From contig NC_064041.1 of the NCBI RefSeq assembly GCF_932526225.1, positions 4,399,046 through 4,463,045 on the forward strand: a stretch of DNA of 64,000 bases, in the 5' to 3' direction. The notes beneath the pieces are model-generated. The model saw nothing but the letters and a program-made list of their open reading frames with translations, was not told the DNA's origin and did not search any database. The position numbers and the translations under genes were made by a program. The stretch comes from Nematostella vectensis (taxonomy: Eukaryota > Cnidaria > Anthozoa > Actiniaria > Edwardsiidae). Shown here one piece after another: positions 13,001 through 53,146 of this stretch; position 1 is the stretch's first letter; each line of letters begins with the position of its first letter.

Positions 13001-16000
13001 GCAACCGGAATCCACCAGCCTGCAGAGAGATACAAGTGTTCATTCAACTATTGAATTTACGAACTTTCCAACAGCGCTTTGTGGTCTCATCCTTCAACTC
13101 AACTGCTGCTCTTAGCCCAGCACATGTTGGCAGTTTGCTTGCATTTTTGATAAAAAAAACAGCTAGTAGCATATTTGGAGAGTGCCCTAGGACATCATTA
13201 AGTCTTTGAGACATAATTGAATAATTGGCTTATGGATATTTGCAAGAAAGGGTGGCTTATCGGGATCCATTCTTGTTTAGCTACTATCACCAGAGAAAGA
13301 ATCACTTTCCAATGAAGCACCAACACTCTCCTTAATACAATGTCTTTTCTGAAACCAAATTGAGATTACCGTAAATAAAACGCCGCCCAGAGGAGGACCT
13401 GCCATGAAGCCAAGCCCAGAAAACACCTCCATGGAACCCTGAAAAAAAGTTAAGGCTTTCTAGAATGTTCTAGATTTGATATAGAACCCTGGAAAAAAAG
13501 ACTTTGTAGAATGGTGTAGATTTGATATGTTATTTAGCGGGGGAGGGGGGTACTCCAGCAAGAAAAAAAAATCAAAGAACCCTGACAACAAAACAATAGT
13601 TATTGTATATAGAGCTTTCTAGAATATTCTAGATTTGATATGTTATTTGGCGGGGGAAGGGGGTACTCCAGCAAGAAAAAAAAAATCAAAGAACCCTGAC
13701 AACAAAACAATAGTTATTGTAGATAGAGCTTTCTAGAATATTCTAGATTTGATATGTTATTTAGCGGGGGAGGGAGGTACTCCAGCAAGAAAAAAAATCA
13801 AAGAACCCTGACAACAAAACAATAGTTATTGGAGATAGAGCTTTCTAGAATATTCTAGATTTGATATGTTATTTAGCGGGGGAGGGGGGTACTCCAGCAA
13901 GAAAAAAAAAAAATCAAAGAACCCTGACAACAAAACAATAGTTATTGTAGATAGAGCTTTCTAGAATATTCTAGATTTGATAGTTATTTGGACGGGAAAG
14001 GTCTCCTTCCATGGAACCATGAAAATAGCAACAAATAGCTCTTTTTGGATAAGAATTTCCCTGAATTTCCTGAATCTTATTTAGAGGGAAAGGGGAGAAG
14101 GTTGATAGGATGGGAACAAGAAGAAAAGACAAAATTCTGCCATAGGTCATTTTATGCATCCAAGAAGAAGGGGGTGCATCTGTGAAGTCTTACTGTGACA
14201 GCGCCAATACTGTTTGGGAACTCTCCAGCCACGATGGCAAAAATAGCCACATCAGCCATGGAGCCACCCAACGCAGACACGATGCGCAGCAAGATGCAGA
14301 ATACAATAAACACAGAACCATTCGGCATATCAGCTACAAACCTACAAAAATGTTTATCTCAAATTTCAAGAACATTTTGAGGCTTCTTTATATAAAATAA
14401 AGCAAAGCATATTAGTTAAAACTAAAAAAAAACAGGCCAAAGTTGTTTTAGTAAACTTTATATGGGAAAAGTGAGCTTTAAATTTTTAAATTCATATTCT
14501 TACATGTATTGTGTATTGTAGGGCCTCTAGGCTTGGTTCTCACTGCAAGGGGAGCATCCTGACTACCCTTCATACTAAAAACTGTAAATGTTTTTTAAAT
14601 GTGTGGGTGGGTAGGGTAGTAATAATTTCATACTTAATGGAATACTAATACTGTAGCTTGCATGTAAACTCTGTATTGTCTTCACTCTAGGTACAGTATA
14701 AATAAAAGTCATCTGTTTGTTGTTGTATCAGCCTTTCGAATAAAATAACATACACCCTCTATTACAAATACAAAAAAAACAAAACAAATGTCTCTCTCTC
14801 TCTCTCTACATCCTCTCTTACACATAACCAAATACTGCCTCTGTCTCTCCTAACATACACACTCGCTTACACTTACCCAAATGTCTAAACTAACAGACCC
14901 TCCCCCTTACTCTTACACTTACCCAAATAATGTCTCTGCTCCACCCATTAAAAACAACCCAGATGTGATCATGAATCTGGGTCCAACTTTAGGCAACTGA
15001 AACAAAAAAAAAAACTATAGTTGAAAAACAGGCATATAGTGGTTTTCAATAACCTGTGAACTACACTTTAGTATATTACACTTTATTTCAATCTAAATCC
15101 ATGGTTCTCTTTTGTGTTTTACTTGCTATTACACCTTGACTAACACACTTTGTTTCACAGGTTAATGAAAACAACTCTAGTGAAAGTGTATGATTTCCTA
15201 AAAAAAGTTTACTGAAACAGTATACCAAAGATCTGTACAGTGAAATTTATAAAATGTTTATACTGTTAACTGGGCAATATCATAGAGAATTGAATACGTA
15301 AAGTCAAGAAGAAGAGATTTGGGTGTTTTTAATAATATCTTGATATCTGACTGAGTGTTCTTTTCAGCATGAATCAAACTGCAAAAGCTGCATATTGCAG
15401 GAAATTCCCTCATCCTTGTTGTATGGTAACACAAAATTCAGGTCAGAACGAGCAGGCAGGCATGTACCCAGAATTTGGTGAGGGGTGGTGGTGTGGGCAG
15501 TCAGGAATCATATGAAAAAGGCAAGTTTCTGACAATCCTTCAATAAAAAATAAACCCATCTTAAGCTGTCAAGGGGGTGGGCGCAAACCTGATGACTGCA
15601 TGGTAGACTCAGAAATCCCTGGCTTATAGCTATTTTCAAGACAATATTCTTACCCAAATGCCCATTAACGGCGACATAAGGAAGGTTACCAATGAGTAAA
15701 CTCCAAATATGATGCCAATGCTTGCACTATCGGCTCCTTTAATTGCAGCCTGGATAAAAAATAAATAAATCCATGCGGTATTACTGTAAACTACAGTATA
15801 AAAGTACTAAACTCTCAGCCTGTAGGTTCTTATACATGGATGGTGTTTACTGTATTACTCTTTTCTGGTGACATCACTGATGACATCACATCACATGAAC
15901 ATCGTGTCTTTTGTCATGAAATCTGCCAATAATTATTTCTATTATTATTGATTAATAGATTTTGCCAGATCGTGTCACTGTGGTATTACAATTTGCTGAT

Positions 16001-17926
16001 GTTTAAATGTCACACTTGACACCCCAGGGGGGATTTCTTTAAAAACAGATAGGGGTAATTACGACTAAATCAAATTTAGCCCTAAGGGATAGCACTTTGG
16101 GTGAAGTTAACCATAATTTTTACACCTTAAAGCTAGGACATTAGGTGTTGTCGAGGCAATTTCTAACTCTAACCATTTTCAGTTTCTCTGAATTGCAATC
16201 CTAAGATGCCACCATCAAGCACATCTCATTTCTGGCTCATTCATGTCCAGTTGTTATTAGGATGTGATGATCAACGAGCTTGAGATCACCCCCCCCCCTA
16301 AAGTATAGCAGAAGCAGAAAAAATTTTGCGCACCCCTTAAAGGCCTGGCTAAACTAGGCGACATGTCTCCTAAATGTTTCCTTGTGTAGCCACCACCAAA
16401 AACATGAAGTGCGCGACAAATTTTGTAGATTGCGACATAAAAATGTTTCTCAGCTATCGGAGAAACATTTCTTTGTCGCTTCTACAAGATTTGGCGCATG
16501 CTATAATGTCTTATTGGGTGGCTAAACTAGGAGACATGTCTCACGCTACATGTACATGTTGTGCTCAACATGTCGCCTAGTTTAACCAGGCCTTAAGGGA
16601 TAGCAGTTTAGTATAATTTTATACCTTAAAAGATAGGATGACCCATGATCCCCCCATAAACTTTTGTGGAGTCCCCAACCCCGGGGCTTGACACTCAAAG
16701 CTGACACTATTACTTATGTGAAAGGTACTGTATTAACACAAAAAGTATTACATTTTGCACATTTTGCACTGGTATTACATTTATATTTAACAATTAGACT
16801 ATGAGTTCGAGTTTTCTATGAGTAAATAGATAGTCAACGAGGCGCATAGAGTACGCGTAGCATAACTGAAAACGAGAACGAGTAGTCTAATTGTAGAAAT
16901 TAGTATAATTAGTATAAATCCACTCACATACTTCAAATAAATGATGATTTTAATAATTCTCAGTAATAAATAACACAAACAACGCAAACAGTATTTTACA
17001 AAATCAAAACAGCACGAGCTTGTTTGAAATGGTGTTTTTTCGCATGCCACCGGTGTTTGCAGCGTGTGTAGATAAACGAAAATTGAAAACTTAAAAAAAA
17101 TTGAAAAATTGAAAGCTTCAAAACCCTGCAGTCTTCGTTACTTATATTGCCCTTTTGTAAGGATGGAAAATACATTTACAAGAAAAGATTGAGAACCAAA
17201 TTTCTCAAATTTGAATCAAGGTTTTTTTGTCTCTTTTGCGTCAAATGGCTTTTTCGCTACTCACTATCTATGACTCAATAGATATGATAGATAGTATACA
17301 TAGTACGGGAGCCAATCAAATTGCGAGATTCATGATAGTATGTAAGTGGATTTATACTTAAAGGAGGTATAAGGACATTCTATGTATAGCATTTTATATT
17401 ATTATACATTTTGTGCAGCGTATGAGAACCTATTGCGTTATAATACTACATACTATACACGGGTTATACATTTTGATCGAGGTATTACATTCTGTGGGGT
17501 TTTCGAGGAATTATGCCATGCAGGATTTGTAAAAGATTAGCCACCACAACCTGTTGTGGGGGAGGGGTGGGGGGATTGTGGTTTGTTGCACATATGGCAT
17601 ATGTGGCACTTGACAAGTATGTACATAATTGTTATGTAATTTTATTCGATACAGGGTTATGGAGATTGCAAAGGAAACATAAAAAAATTTAATACCAAAA
17701 CAATACCCACCTCATTTGGGAAAAATGGCGATAGTATGGAAAAGCTGGCGCAGCTCGAAAAATAAACAAAACACAACGACACGAGGATAAGTTTTCGACG
17801 AGTACTTCCCCAAAGCTTCTCAGCCGGTGCATTCACTTCTGTGGATTCGGAAGCACTTCGCTGGGTTCTCTTGAATTCTTTATCTTCCAGACTTTGAAGC
17901 CTTTTGAATGCGGGTTTAGCTGACAT
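7092..17926 (-). CDS. MFS transporter, SLC18B1-like (14+ exons)
   Basis: A multi-exon minus-strand gene for a 12-TM major facilitator protein. Exons, in transcript order: 17711-17926 (start MSAKPAFKRL, TM1 ending SILSPFFPNE), 15654-15749, 14923-14996, 14194-14341, 13370-13438, 12929-13019, 11282-11350, 11073-11143, 10330-10428, 9435-9532, 8666-8713, 8500-8574, 7914-7980, 7092-7138. All have GT..AG borders and the phases join without a stop. Tell-tale parts are SIGIIFGVYSLVTFLMSPLMG, GSMEVFSGLGFMAGPPLGG, GFLDPTLAPHL, GAVYAISSPIVGW and GAFLGPTIGG, in the order of SLC18B1, a vesicular polyamine transporter. A helix expected between 9435 and 8713 was not found; a further in-phase exon may be missing. 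The last exon is uncertain (candidate about 6893-6924, ending SLALVS-stop). Family assignment is from memory of conserved motifs. Confidence 0.82.
7631..7880. mobile_element. 250 bp MITE with perfect 30 bp inverted ends
   Basis: The element begins AAAGCCGCATTGTCACCAGT and ends with the exact reverse complement; the two 30 bp ends match at every base. The interior has no coding capacity. It lies between the two last mapped exons of the transporter gene (7914-7980 and 7092-7138). Perfect ends suggest a recent insertion. The flanking TA/TTAA-like bases are ambiguous, so the superfamily was not assigned. Confidence 0.88.
8765..8995. repeat. About 60 bp tandem repeat, 4 copies
   Basis: A unit made of CAGAAAAACAGGTTAATAAT, ACCACAAAGAGACTAAGAAC and an AGTAACACCTGCCAAAC segment repeats about four times in the transporter intron between exons 9435-9532 and 8666-8713. 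Confidence 0.85.
12701..12914. mobile_element. Palindromic MITE (214 bp)
   Basis: The sequence starts TTAGAGAGCTTAAGCAAGTC and ends with its reverse complement; about 31 bp of ends match nearly perfectly. The inner parts (GCGCGC..CACGAATTG, AACGGCGTTGACGTCC) are also mirrored, so the whole insert can fold into one long hairpin. It lies immediately 3' of transporter exon 12929-13019, in the intron. Confidence 0.85.
13441..13990. repeat. About 114 bp intronic satellite with HSE-like sites
   Basis: Four near-identical copies and one or two decayed ones lie in the intron between transporter exons 13370-13438 and 14194-14341. Each copy contains GAACCCTGACAACAAAACAA, AGAGCTTTCTAGAATATTCT, GATATGTTATTT, a G-rich block and an A-run. 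Copies at 13617, 13731, 13843 and 13959 each hold TTCTAGAATATTCTAGA, a 16 bp palindrome that fits the alternating TTCnnGAAnnTTCnnGA pattern of a heat shock element. A related TTCTAGAATGTTCTAGA is at 13458. Confidence 0.92.
16341..16592. mobile_element. MITE with TTAA target duplication
   Basis: Flanked on both sides by TTAA (16337-16340 and 16593-16596). The ends are inverted: AGGCCTGGCTAAACTAGGCG at the left and CGCCTAGTTTAACCAGGCCT at the right, with inner ACATGT repeats mirrored too. TTAA duplication is typical of piggyBac-type insertions, though other superfamilies can also use it. No coding capacity; it lies in the first intron of the transporter gene. Confidence 0.85.
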
Positions 17927-19288
17927 TTTTGTGTGTTATTTGCTTGCGGAGTACGTGAGCGAACTTCCACGAGTCGAAGTCTAATAAGTAACTTTATCAA
18001 TCTCGTCTATAAATCCCAACAAATACTGTAATTGTTGGCAAAAAATAGAAACGATATTCCTTCGGATGGGAAATGAATGTTTCCTTACTGACTAAGCGTG
18101 GTGTGAAAGACGTGATAGCCCCAATGGGGATACACCGGACTTTTTTTGCGTCTCGCTATTGCACCACCACCACACGAACTGTGCACACCGTACCATACGG
18201 ATTTTGACGGGCTTTGTGTAATTTTACTCGTTCGGTCCCGGGCCCTTACGAGCAAATGACCCGTGACTTTGTCACACAACACATAACCTGGTAACACAAT
18301 ATACAGCCCCTATGAATCCTAATTTAACCTTTGCGTTCACCTAAAATCAGTTGCGACACAGAGACGAAAAGCACAGGTTAGACGTGTGACTGAATATTTA
18401 CCTTTTTGAGAGATTATATTGCTGTTCTAGTGTTTTACTAGTATATGAGGCGTCGTACAGTACAAGTTCGCTTGTACAGGCACAGGCTTCCCACCCGCGT
18501 CAGTGAAGGATTTCTGAGGACATACGGATTTACCCGAATAAACATATATGAGTTATATCGTTATGCTGTAATTCATGAAGTAAACTTAGTTGGGATGAAA
18601 ATGTATCCGTTTGTGGTGTCTTTTTTTTTTCTTTCCAAGAAGCTCAATTTTACGAGTTTAGAGCGATAAAAGTTTGTCTCGGATTTTGAGTCGATACGAA
18701 AGTATGTTAATGAGGCAAGGCTGGCAACTTAATTCTGATTACCTCAGCTTCAGCGCGATTTTCTGCTGGATTTTAAGCAGTACAAAATCACTGACACCGG
18801 TACAGAATGGGAGGGATGGAACTATCCCCGAATCGAGTTTTTAAGCAATCAGCCAAAAAACCTGCGAGCAACGATTTTTTGAACGTCAATTTTAGCTTTC
18901 CGTCCATATCGGGGCATAGAAGCTGGTCAAATGGCATCGTTGGAATGTAATTTGCATAGACAGCGTAGCCATTATAACTCAGTTGTAAAATTTATATAAT
19001 TCTTTTTTTAATGCTTTTCCTCTTAGCATTATAGTGAGGACACAGAAAGCGGGACATGCTGAACAACTTTGACCAGATTCGGCTTGGACACCGTAAACAT
19101 TTTGAAAAAAAAAAGTTCAGTCAATGAAAAACGCCGGACGTTGCTTATCACTCGTATTAACAGGATCATATTATCAACGTCCGGCGTTTCTCATATTGGC
19201 TAAACTCTTTTTTGCAAAATGTGTACGGTGTGAAAGCCGAATCTGATTGGTCAAAAGCTGTCACGAATTTATATGCACCGTGGACTTT

Positions 19289-20098
19289 GTCATTCCCTGC
19301 TAGCAGAGGCCTCTTCTCTCTGTATTTCGCTGGGCTGGAGTTCGCGAGGAAAAGATACCTCTGCCATTGGTCGCAAGTTCGTTTGATCAAACCGCCGTCC
19401 ACGATCGTGGACGAGATTCAGAGCGCATGCTCCGTTCATTAATTACTGGCCACTATTTGAGCCCACAATGACTAGCGCATGCATGAAACGTATATCCGCT
19501 GCGGGATAATAAGCCCGCATTCGAAACGGCGTCCTCCGTCGAAATATCACGCGACGAATTATAAAAGAAGCCATTCAATGCCTTATCTTCATTCATAATT
19601 TTCTCTCTTTTGACTAACGAGTAAATCTTCCGTTTACAGGTTTTGTATATTCTTCTGGGAATAGCTGATCTAATTTTACCAAAAAGTTTTGTAACATTTT
19701 CTTCGAATCCAACTGTGAGATATTTACATTGAAGAAACTCGCTTGCCCAGATGTCTTGAAATTAATCCCACAAACAAGACAAAACTCGTCTTTGCTGCGT
19801 TTGTTGTTCAATCTTTTAATGACGTTTTAGGTGATTGAAATTGAACAGTTGTTTTCTTTTTTCGAAGAGGAGAACTAACCGGAGTTTGATTCATGATTTC
19901 CGACTAAACCCATGCAAAGCATATTAGCATATTGACAGCTTTCGCGCGATGGTACGGGTTTTGGCACGTCGGTCGCTTATTAACGCTCACGCATGCGCAA
20001 CAGAAACAGTTTCGACCCATGGCAGAGGTATCTTTTCCTCGCGAACTCCAGCCCAGCGAAATACAGAGAAAAGAGGCCTCTGCTAGCAGGGAAACTTT
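19289..20098. mobile_element. Element bounded by about 82 bp inverted repeats
   Basis: The block 19289-19373 (CCCTGCTAGCAGAGGCCTCT, then GCTGGGCTGGAGTTCGCGAG and AAAGATACCTCTGCCA) reappears as its reverse complement at 20018-20098. The two arms differ at only a few positions and are separated by about 645 bp without recognisable coding sequence. Either this is one non-autonomous element with long inverted ends or two copies of a short family in opposite orientation. Confidence 0.7.
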
Positions 20099-21647
20099 GT
20101 CACCAAATCGGGAATAATGTTACACAATACCAACAAAAACCTCTGGAAGCCGAGGCAAGAACAATGCACTTTTAGGTCGCACTGCCTTTCCTTTACTAAA
20201 CGATCCTACCGTTTGTCTCTACGTGTTAGCACTTCATCTTTTTTTCATAATGATTAGGGACCGTTTTTTATCGGGGAAATTAGGGGGGGGGGGGCATCCC
20301 AAAAAATACACGGAAAAAGGCGGGTCACACGAAATGTTACAGCTATTTTTAGGACCATAATCGCTATCCTCATCGCTTCTATATCCTCGCCATCCTCATC
20401 GCTATTCTCGCCATCTTTTTCCGCACTTTCGTTTGTGGTATACTCCTGCGGGTACAGGATCTGGTATACTTTGTCTTGCACTCGCGCTCTTAGATTGTTT
20501 GAATAATCCTACTGGCAGATACATTGCCTAGCGCAAAAGTTAAATAAAAATGGGCACATTTTGAACAGTCATCTGTGAAATGCCATCAATGTCTACTACT
20601 TGTTTCTATAACTAAGCTTCATGCTTTCTCAATTTTTTATTATTATTATTTTCTTCCCCAATACCATCAAGTCATTTTGTCTTTTGAAGGGTTCATCACT
20701 CGCCCCGGGTTTTCGCATTTTTTTGTACGAGGGGGGCATGTGAAATAATACATGGGGTTGAGGGGAGGGGGTTATCCAGAAAAATACAGAGGTTGGAGGG
20801 TGGGTCACGGCGCTTATTAAATTTTTCGACTGTCAGACGGGGCGCTTATTCGGAGTAGGCGCTAATTCGAGGGAGGCGCTTATTTAAAAGAGCAAATTTC
20901 GAACAAAAGGCCGAAGTGTTTTTATTAATTAAATATCAATTTTATACCACATCAGTTTCTTTTCTCTATATCATTATTACAACTTGAAGCAGCTCTTTTC
21001 AATTTTCATCCACTAAACACTGTTTCTTGTCTTTTCTGCTTTCTTAGACATAAATTATGATGGCCATTTTACTCAATTACAAAAAAATCTGGGGAGGGGG
21101 GCGCTTATTCGGGGGAGTCGCTTATTCGAGTAAATACGGTATGTTTGACCGATTCTCACTTGTCTTGCGCCGCAGTTTGCGTCCTAGTAAAAACCAGCCT
21201 TTAGGAAGGACGTAATGGACTAGACCTGCCCCATCGCCTGCGCGCAGTAGCCAATGAGAATAGAGCTGCGGCACCAAGCCTCATTTGTTTGGTTTGAGTT
21301 GTCAAACGTAATAACACATATTAACAATGGATAAAAATGGAATGGATGGATAAATCGATGGACAAATGGATAAAATACACATATTAACAAATGGATAAAA
21401 ATCTCTTACTTGCTGTGCTATAGAATTCTCATAAAGTGGCACTTAAATATAAAGTACAAAAAGCAGTCGCTGTTTTTACTAGTATTGGAATCACTATTGA
21501 ATTTTTTGATAACTTTTATAAAATACGCTAAGAATCAATTACTTTTCATACAAATTATTTTTAATTTGTTATCTCTAAGCTCTACTATAATATTCTCTTA
21601 TCTTTACATTAACTATATCTTTACCAACGAATTACCTATCGTAAAGA

Positions 21648-21726
21648 CATTCTCGTTCCCAGAGCCCCTCGGTCATGCTGACTCCGACAAATAAGAGAAA
21701 GCAGAGGAGGCTCTGGGGACGAGAAT
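21648..21726. mobile_element. Short MITE (79 bp)
   Basis: Begins with CATTCTCGTTCCCAGAGCC and ends with GGCTCTGGGGACGAGAATG, inverted ends of about 19 bp with one mismatch, enclosing fewer than 45 bp. It has no coding capacity. Confidence 0.75.
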
Positions 21727-21946
21727 GGCCTTATATAGCTGGCCGAGTCACGCAATGCGTAACACACAAAGGTTTAGCGTGACACAAAGATGTCGCACGT
21801 GTACTGTCACGTTAGCTGATACATGACACATAACAAGTATAGCTCGTCAATAGCTCATTACTAGGATGATGCCAGAATAACGGCTCTCAAGCGCTGACAA
21901 ACGTAGAAAGCTGGCCTTGATATGCTTTAAAAAGAGAACTAAAACC

Positions 21947-21952
21947 TTTATT
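21947..21952 (-). terminator. Candidate polyadenylation signal of the RasGAP gene
   Basis: AATAAA on the minus strand, about 620 nt past the stop codon at 22569. It would follow the tandem duplication of the last exon. Other signals may be used. Confidence 0.3.
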
Positions 21953-22568
21953 TCTCCCTTATCACAATATTTACTATTTTCTCATCAAGCTTTTTGTTGC
22001 GCGTCATGAGTGTGAAATCTTGAGATCAAAGCATCTTTTTGTACTAGACCTGCTAATACCAATAGATATTGCCCATCTCCTACCCGCTCGATCACGCATG
22101 GCAAAAAAATATGAAAATGTAAAATAGTATAGGTATAGGTATGTAAATTTGTAAATCTAAACATGCCCGTTTCCAGATCGCGCGGCATTGTAGCAAATAC
22201 AGGGGCGTAGCCAGGGGGGTGGCCTAGGGGTCCCCCTTCTAGCAGCCAAAACTACAGTAAATGTATGAGACCTTATCTAAAAAAACAGGAGAAAAAGTAG
22301 TCGTTCTTGTCTTTGTCACTCTGCGCCTTCATCTTGTTTAGTGTCGTGAAAAGTCTTGCGTTACTCTTGTGATATCCCTTATCAAACAAGGTATTGCGTG
22401 AAAAAGATGTTTGAACATCAAACGTGGTCGATAGTCTCATTATCAATTTGGTTACTCTTGTCTTTGTCACGCTGCACCTTCATCTTGTTGAGTGTCTAGA
22501 CAAGTCTAGCGTTACTCTTGTGATGTCCCTTATCAAACAAGGTATTGCGTGACAAAGATGTTTGAACA

Positions 22569-50356
<27,788 letters not shown>

Positions 50357-50639
50357 GGTAGGGCTGAGCCTGAAAAGGTTAAAAAAGTGATAAACAACGG
50401 AGAAAGAGAGTGGCAAATACGCAAACGTTTACGAATTTCATTTCAGCTCTTCTTTAGGACGCCTTGTAATGATTTTAAGTCGCCGTGAAAAAATCTAAGG
50501 AAAGAGGCTTAACAGGAACATTTCGCTTTTGAGGACAGTTTTTAAAACAGACCCATAATTCTCATAATTAATAGTCTTGTGGATAAAATAATCACCAAGT
50601 CAGGGCGTAGCCAGGGGCCAAAATGCAGTAAATGTAATA

Positions 50640-52660
50640 TATAGATTTAGGTACTGCCTAAAAGCGGAGCGAGCATTACTTTTTTCAGCATAAACTTATG
50701 TAGAACCTCCCTCCCCTCCACTTTCATTATGCATCATGTTCCACCACCCACAAAAAGGCACCATATGTAAAACATATAAAGATTGCATGTTCTATAAATA
50801 CTGCAATTATTATTAAAAGGTGTCCTCCCAATCCTCATAGGGAATACCTAGAACAAATATGTTTTTTGTTTTAGGTAAAAAAGTATTTATTGACATTACT
50901 GAAGATATCATTAACTAAACTATACTTGATAGACAACTGATACAGCAAAATTAGCAAAATAAATTTATGCTTTGATTACAGGGAAGGCTTTCAGGTGTGA
51001 AGGGAGGTCAAAGTTCCTCACAAAAAACTGGGTGCTATTTTATTCTCTTCAAAATTAAAAACAATAAACAAATACATATGAAATTTCTATACATTAATAA
51101 GTATATCAGCAGATCACACTATCATAGTGGGTTTGAGGTAAAAGTACTCATTCCCTGCCTGTACTGTCCCAATTCCTTTTACTTTTTTTATATTACTTTA
51201 CTTAACTTGCAAAGATAGGGCTTTATCATTTTCTTTCTCTTATGTAAGTTTTAAAGAAAGCAATTCAAATATTGAAAAAATATCTTTATTAACCTTCTCT
51301 CTTGTGCTTTAGAATGTAACTTTGCTAAAGGTGGATTAAAAGCACTCCAACATATTTGAAAAAATCTGAGTACATTATTTTATTATACAGTTAAGAACCA
51401 CAGATAAGAACCTAGAATGAACCTGTTATCCTAAAATTATCAAATTAGAATCCTTTTTATAAGCATCTATTTAGCCTATAATTTGAAATAGGTTGAAATA
51501 GGAAAATTGATTTCTAAATAGTTTTAAATCTTCTAGATCTAGTTCTAGATCTTAAGGGATCATATAGGAGACCTGTTTTTGTTTTTTACGATTAACTTAC
51601 TTCCTCAATCACTTTACCATGAGTCATTGTAATTGCAAGAGACTATTTATGAACCTAAATAGCCTCAGGCTAACTTGGAAGGGAAACTAGGTTTTTCTAC
51701 TTAATAACTCTGGTTCATTTTTTTAGAACAATTTTTCCATTAAAATATTATCTTACTTTTTGTTACTTTATATGTGTTTATTTTTGGTGACCTACATTAA
51801 GTACCAATGCCTTATATGTACATCCTGCCCTGGGTCATGCCTCTTAGCCAGCAGCTTGTGTCTCAGCTTGATTTCAGAATCTCTGACTGAGATTAACCTG
51901 AAGAAGTTTGAAGAAAAGCATTTAAGAAAAAACTGGTAATTTCCTTACAATACAAATATTATACCACAAAAACCTAATTCATAAAACCCAAAACTAAAAA
52001 TAGGATACAAATATTATGCCACAAAAACCTAATTCATAAAACTTAAAAATAAAAATAGTCCCAACTAAAATTTTCTAAAAAGATACCCATTACAGTAAAA
52101 GAAGATATGAACTTTGCTGTCTCATAAAGCTCTATGATCTGATGAGCCAGAGGTTGAAAGAGCTTTTATAGGAGAAGCTGCAGAGGGAAAAAACCATTGC
52201 TTTTGAGCAAATTGCTCCTCTACAAAAAAGCTGTATTGGCTTTCTATGAAACCTGAATTTTACTTTTGTACCACATTATATTGTGACTTTAGAAAAAAAC
52301 AACATTTTTTTAAGGTTTGTAAAAAACATTGAGGTACCCAGGGTTATTGAAAATATTTTCGTTGGTATAAAAACAACGCATATTTTTTAGGTAATAACAG
52401 ATCCTAGGTCCTAATATGTATGTGCACCTTTTTTTAAAATCAAAGCAGAATTCCAAAATAGTCGATTTAAATTTCAAGTGTTTATCAAATATATGTTGTT
52501 TTTCACAAATTGCCAATACTTAGGGTTTTTAGAGACCAGATCTCAATTTATTTAAGGTTTTAGGAAACCAGTTCTATATTTCTTTCTCCAAAGAAAGCTG
52601 GAGTTTACTCATCTCTGTAAGAATTTGACCAATCATTCATTGAAATGAATTAAAAATCAC
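50640..52660. other. AT-rich gene-free block left of the Polinton-like element
   Basis: No coding region is supported. Base composition is visibly richer in A and T than on either side. A short tandem duplication (ATACAAATATTAT.CCACAAAA, ACCTAATTCATAAAAC) lies at 51948-52060. I could not tell whether this is host DNA or an AT-rich end of the element at right. Confidence 0.4.
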
Positions 52661-52830
52661 TTTTGGTTTTATTTCTAGTAGTAGTAGGGTTTTGCCGATT
52701 CTGGGACAAGTTTTTGATCACCCCAAATTTTATTCCAAAATGGCGCAAAAGTCTCCGCACCCCTCCGCCAAGCCTCGCGACCTGCGCATACGCGAGTTTG
52801 CCCAAGACTCCTTGCACACACGAACACGAC

Positions 52831-53054
52831 CACGCCCACCTGTCAATCACTTTGTCACGTGATAGCCAAGCCCACCTGTCAATCACTTTGTCACGTGATA
52901 GCCAAGCCCACCTGTCAATCACTTTGTCAAAAACCTGTCGATCATTTTGTCGCGTGACGGCCACGCCCACCTGTCAATCATTTTGTCACGTGATAGCCAA
53001 GCCCACCTGTCAATCATTTTGTCAAAAACCTGTCAATCATTTTGTCACGTGTCG
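52831..53054. repeat. CACGTG-bearing direct repeats before polB
   Basis: Seven copies of CTGTCAATCA[CT]TTTGTCA occur in two spacings: 38 bp units ending CGTGATAGCCAAGCCCAC and 22 bp units ending AAAAAC. The units with CACGTGA have an E-box-like palindrome. The array lies 70-300 bp before the polymerase start, where an origin, enhancer or terminal region could be; function is not known. Confidence 0.9.
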
Positions 53055-53058
53055 CACT

Positions 53059-53088
53059 TAGGGGGAGCTCGAGGGGATAGCCTCTCGG
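53059..53088. repeat. Hairpin module, copy 1
   Basis: TAGGGGGAGCTCGAGGGGAT then AGCCTCTCGG. The part CGAGGGG-ATAG-CCTCTCG can form a 7 bp stem with one G-T pair. It sits just before the promoter of the polymerase gene. In one frame it reads HLGGARGDSL. Confidence 0.85.
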
Positions 53089-53119
53089 CTTCACATCTAA
53101 AAAAGCTTTTGAAAAGTGG

Positions 53120-53125
53120 TTTAAA
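53120..53125 (+). promoter_or_regulatory. TTTAAA box of the polymerase gene
   Basis: AGTGGTTTAAAGACAT here is 15 of 16 identical to AGTGGTTTAAAAACAT before the ORF at 60006. The box lies only 9 nt before the first ATG (53129) but 27 nt before the second (53147). Since the other genes show 27-39 nt, this favours the second ATG. Confidence 0.6.
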
Positions 53126-53146
53126 GACATGACTGGTTTGATAGAA

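Larger units (their letters stand above)
17927..22296. other. Gap between the two genes, mobile-element debris
   Basis: No convincing exon was found. The 5' end of the transporter gene and the 3' end of the RasGAP gene both point into this gap from opposite sides of it, since both are transcribed leftward. Contents: an inverted-repeat element at 19289-20098, G-rich remnants at 20280 and 20730-20820, a short MITE at 21648-21726 and a CGTAGCCAGG-family copy at 22200-22295. Confidence 0.5.

Noticed and set aside
12691-13209. 172-codon plus-strand frame
   Set aside because: It runs through a palindromic MITE and antisense to a transporter exon.
52663-53061. 132-codon plus-strand frame before polB
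   Set aside because: It consists of the CTGTCAATCA repeats and ends at the hairpin module; no protein-like composition.
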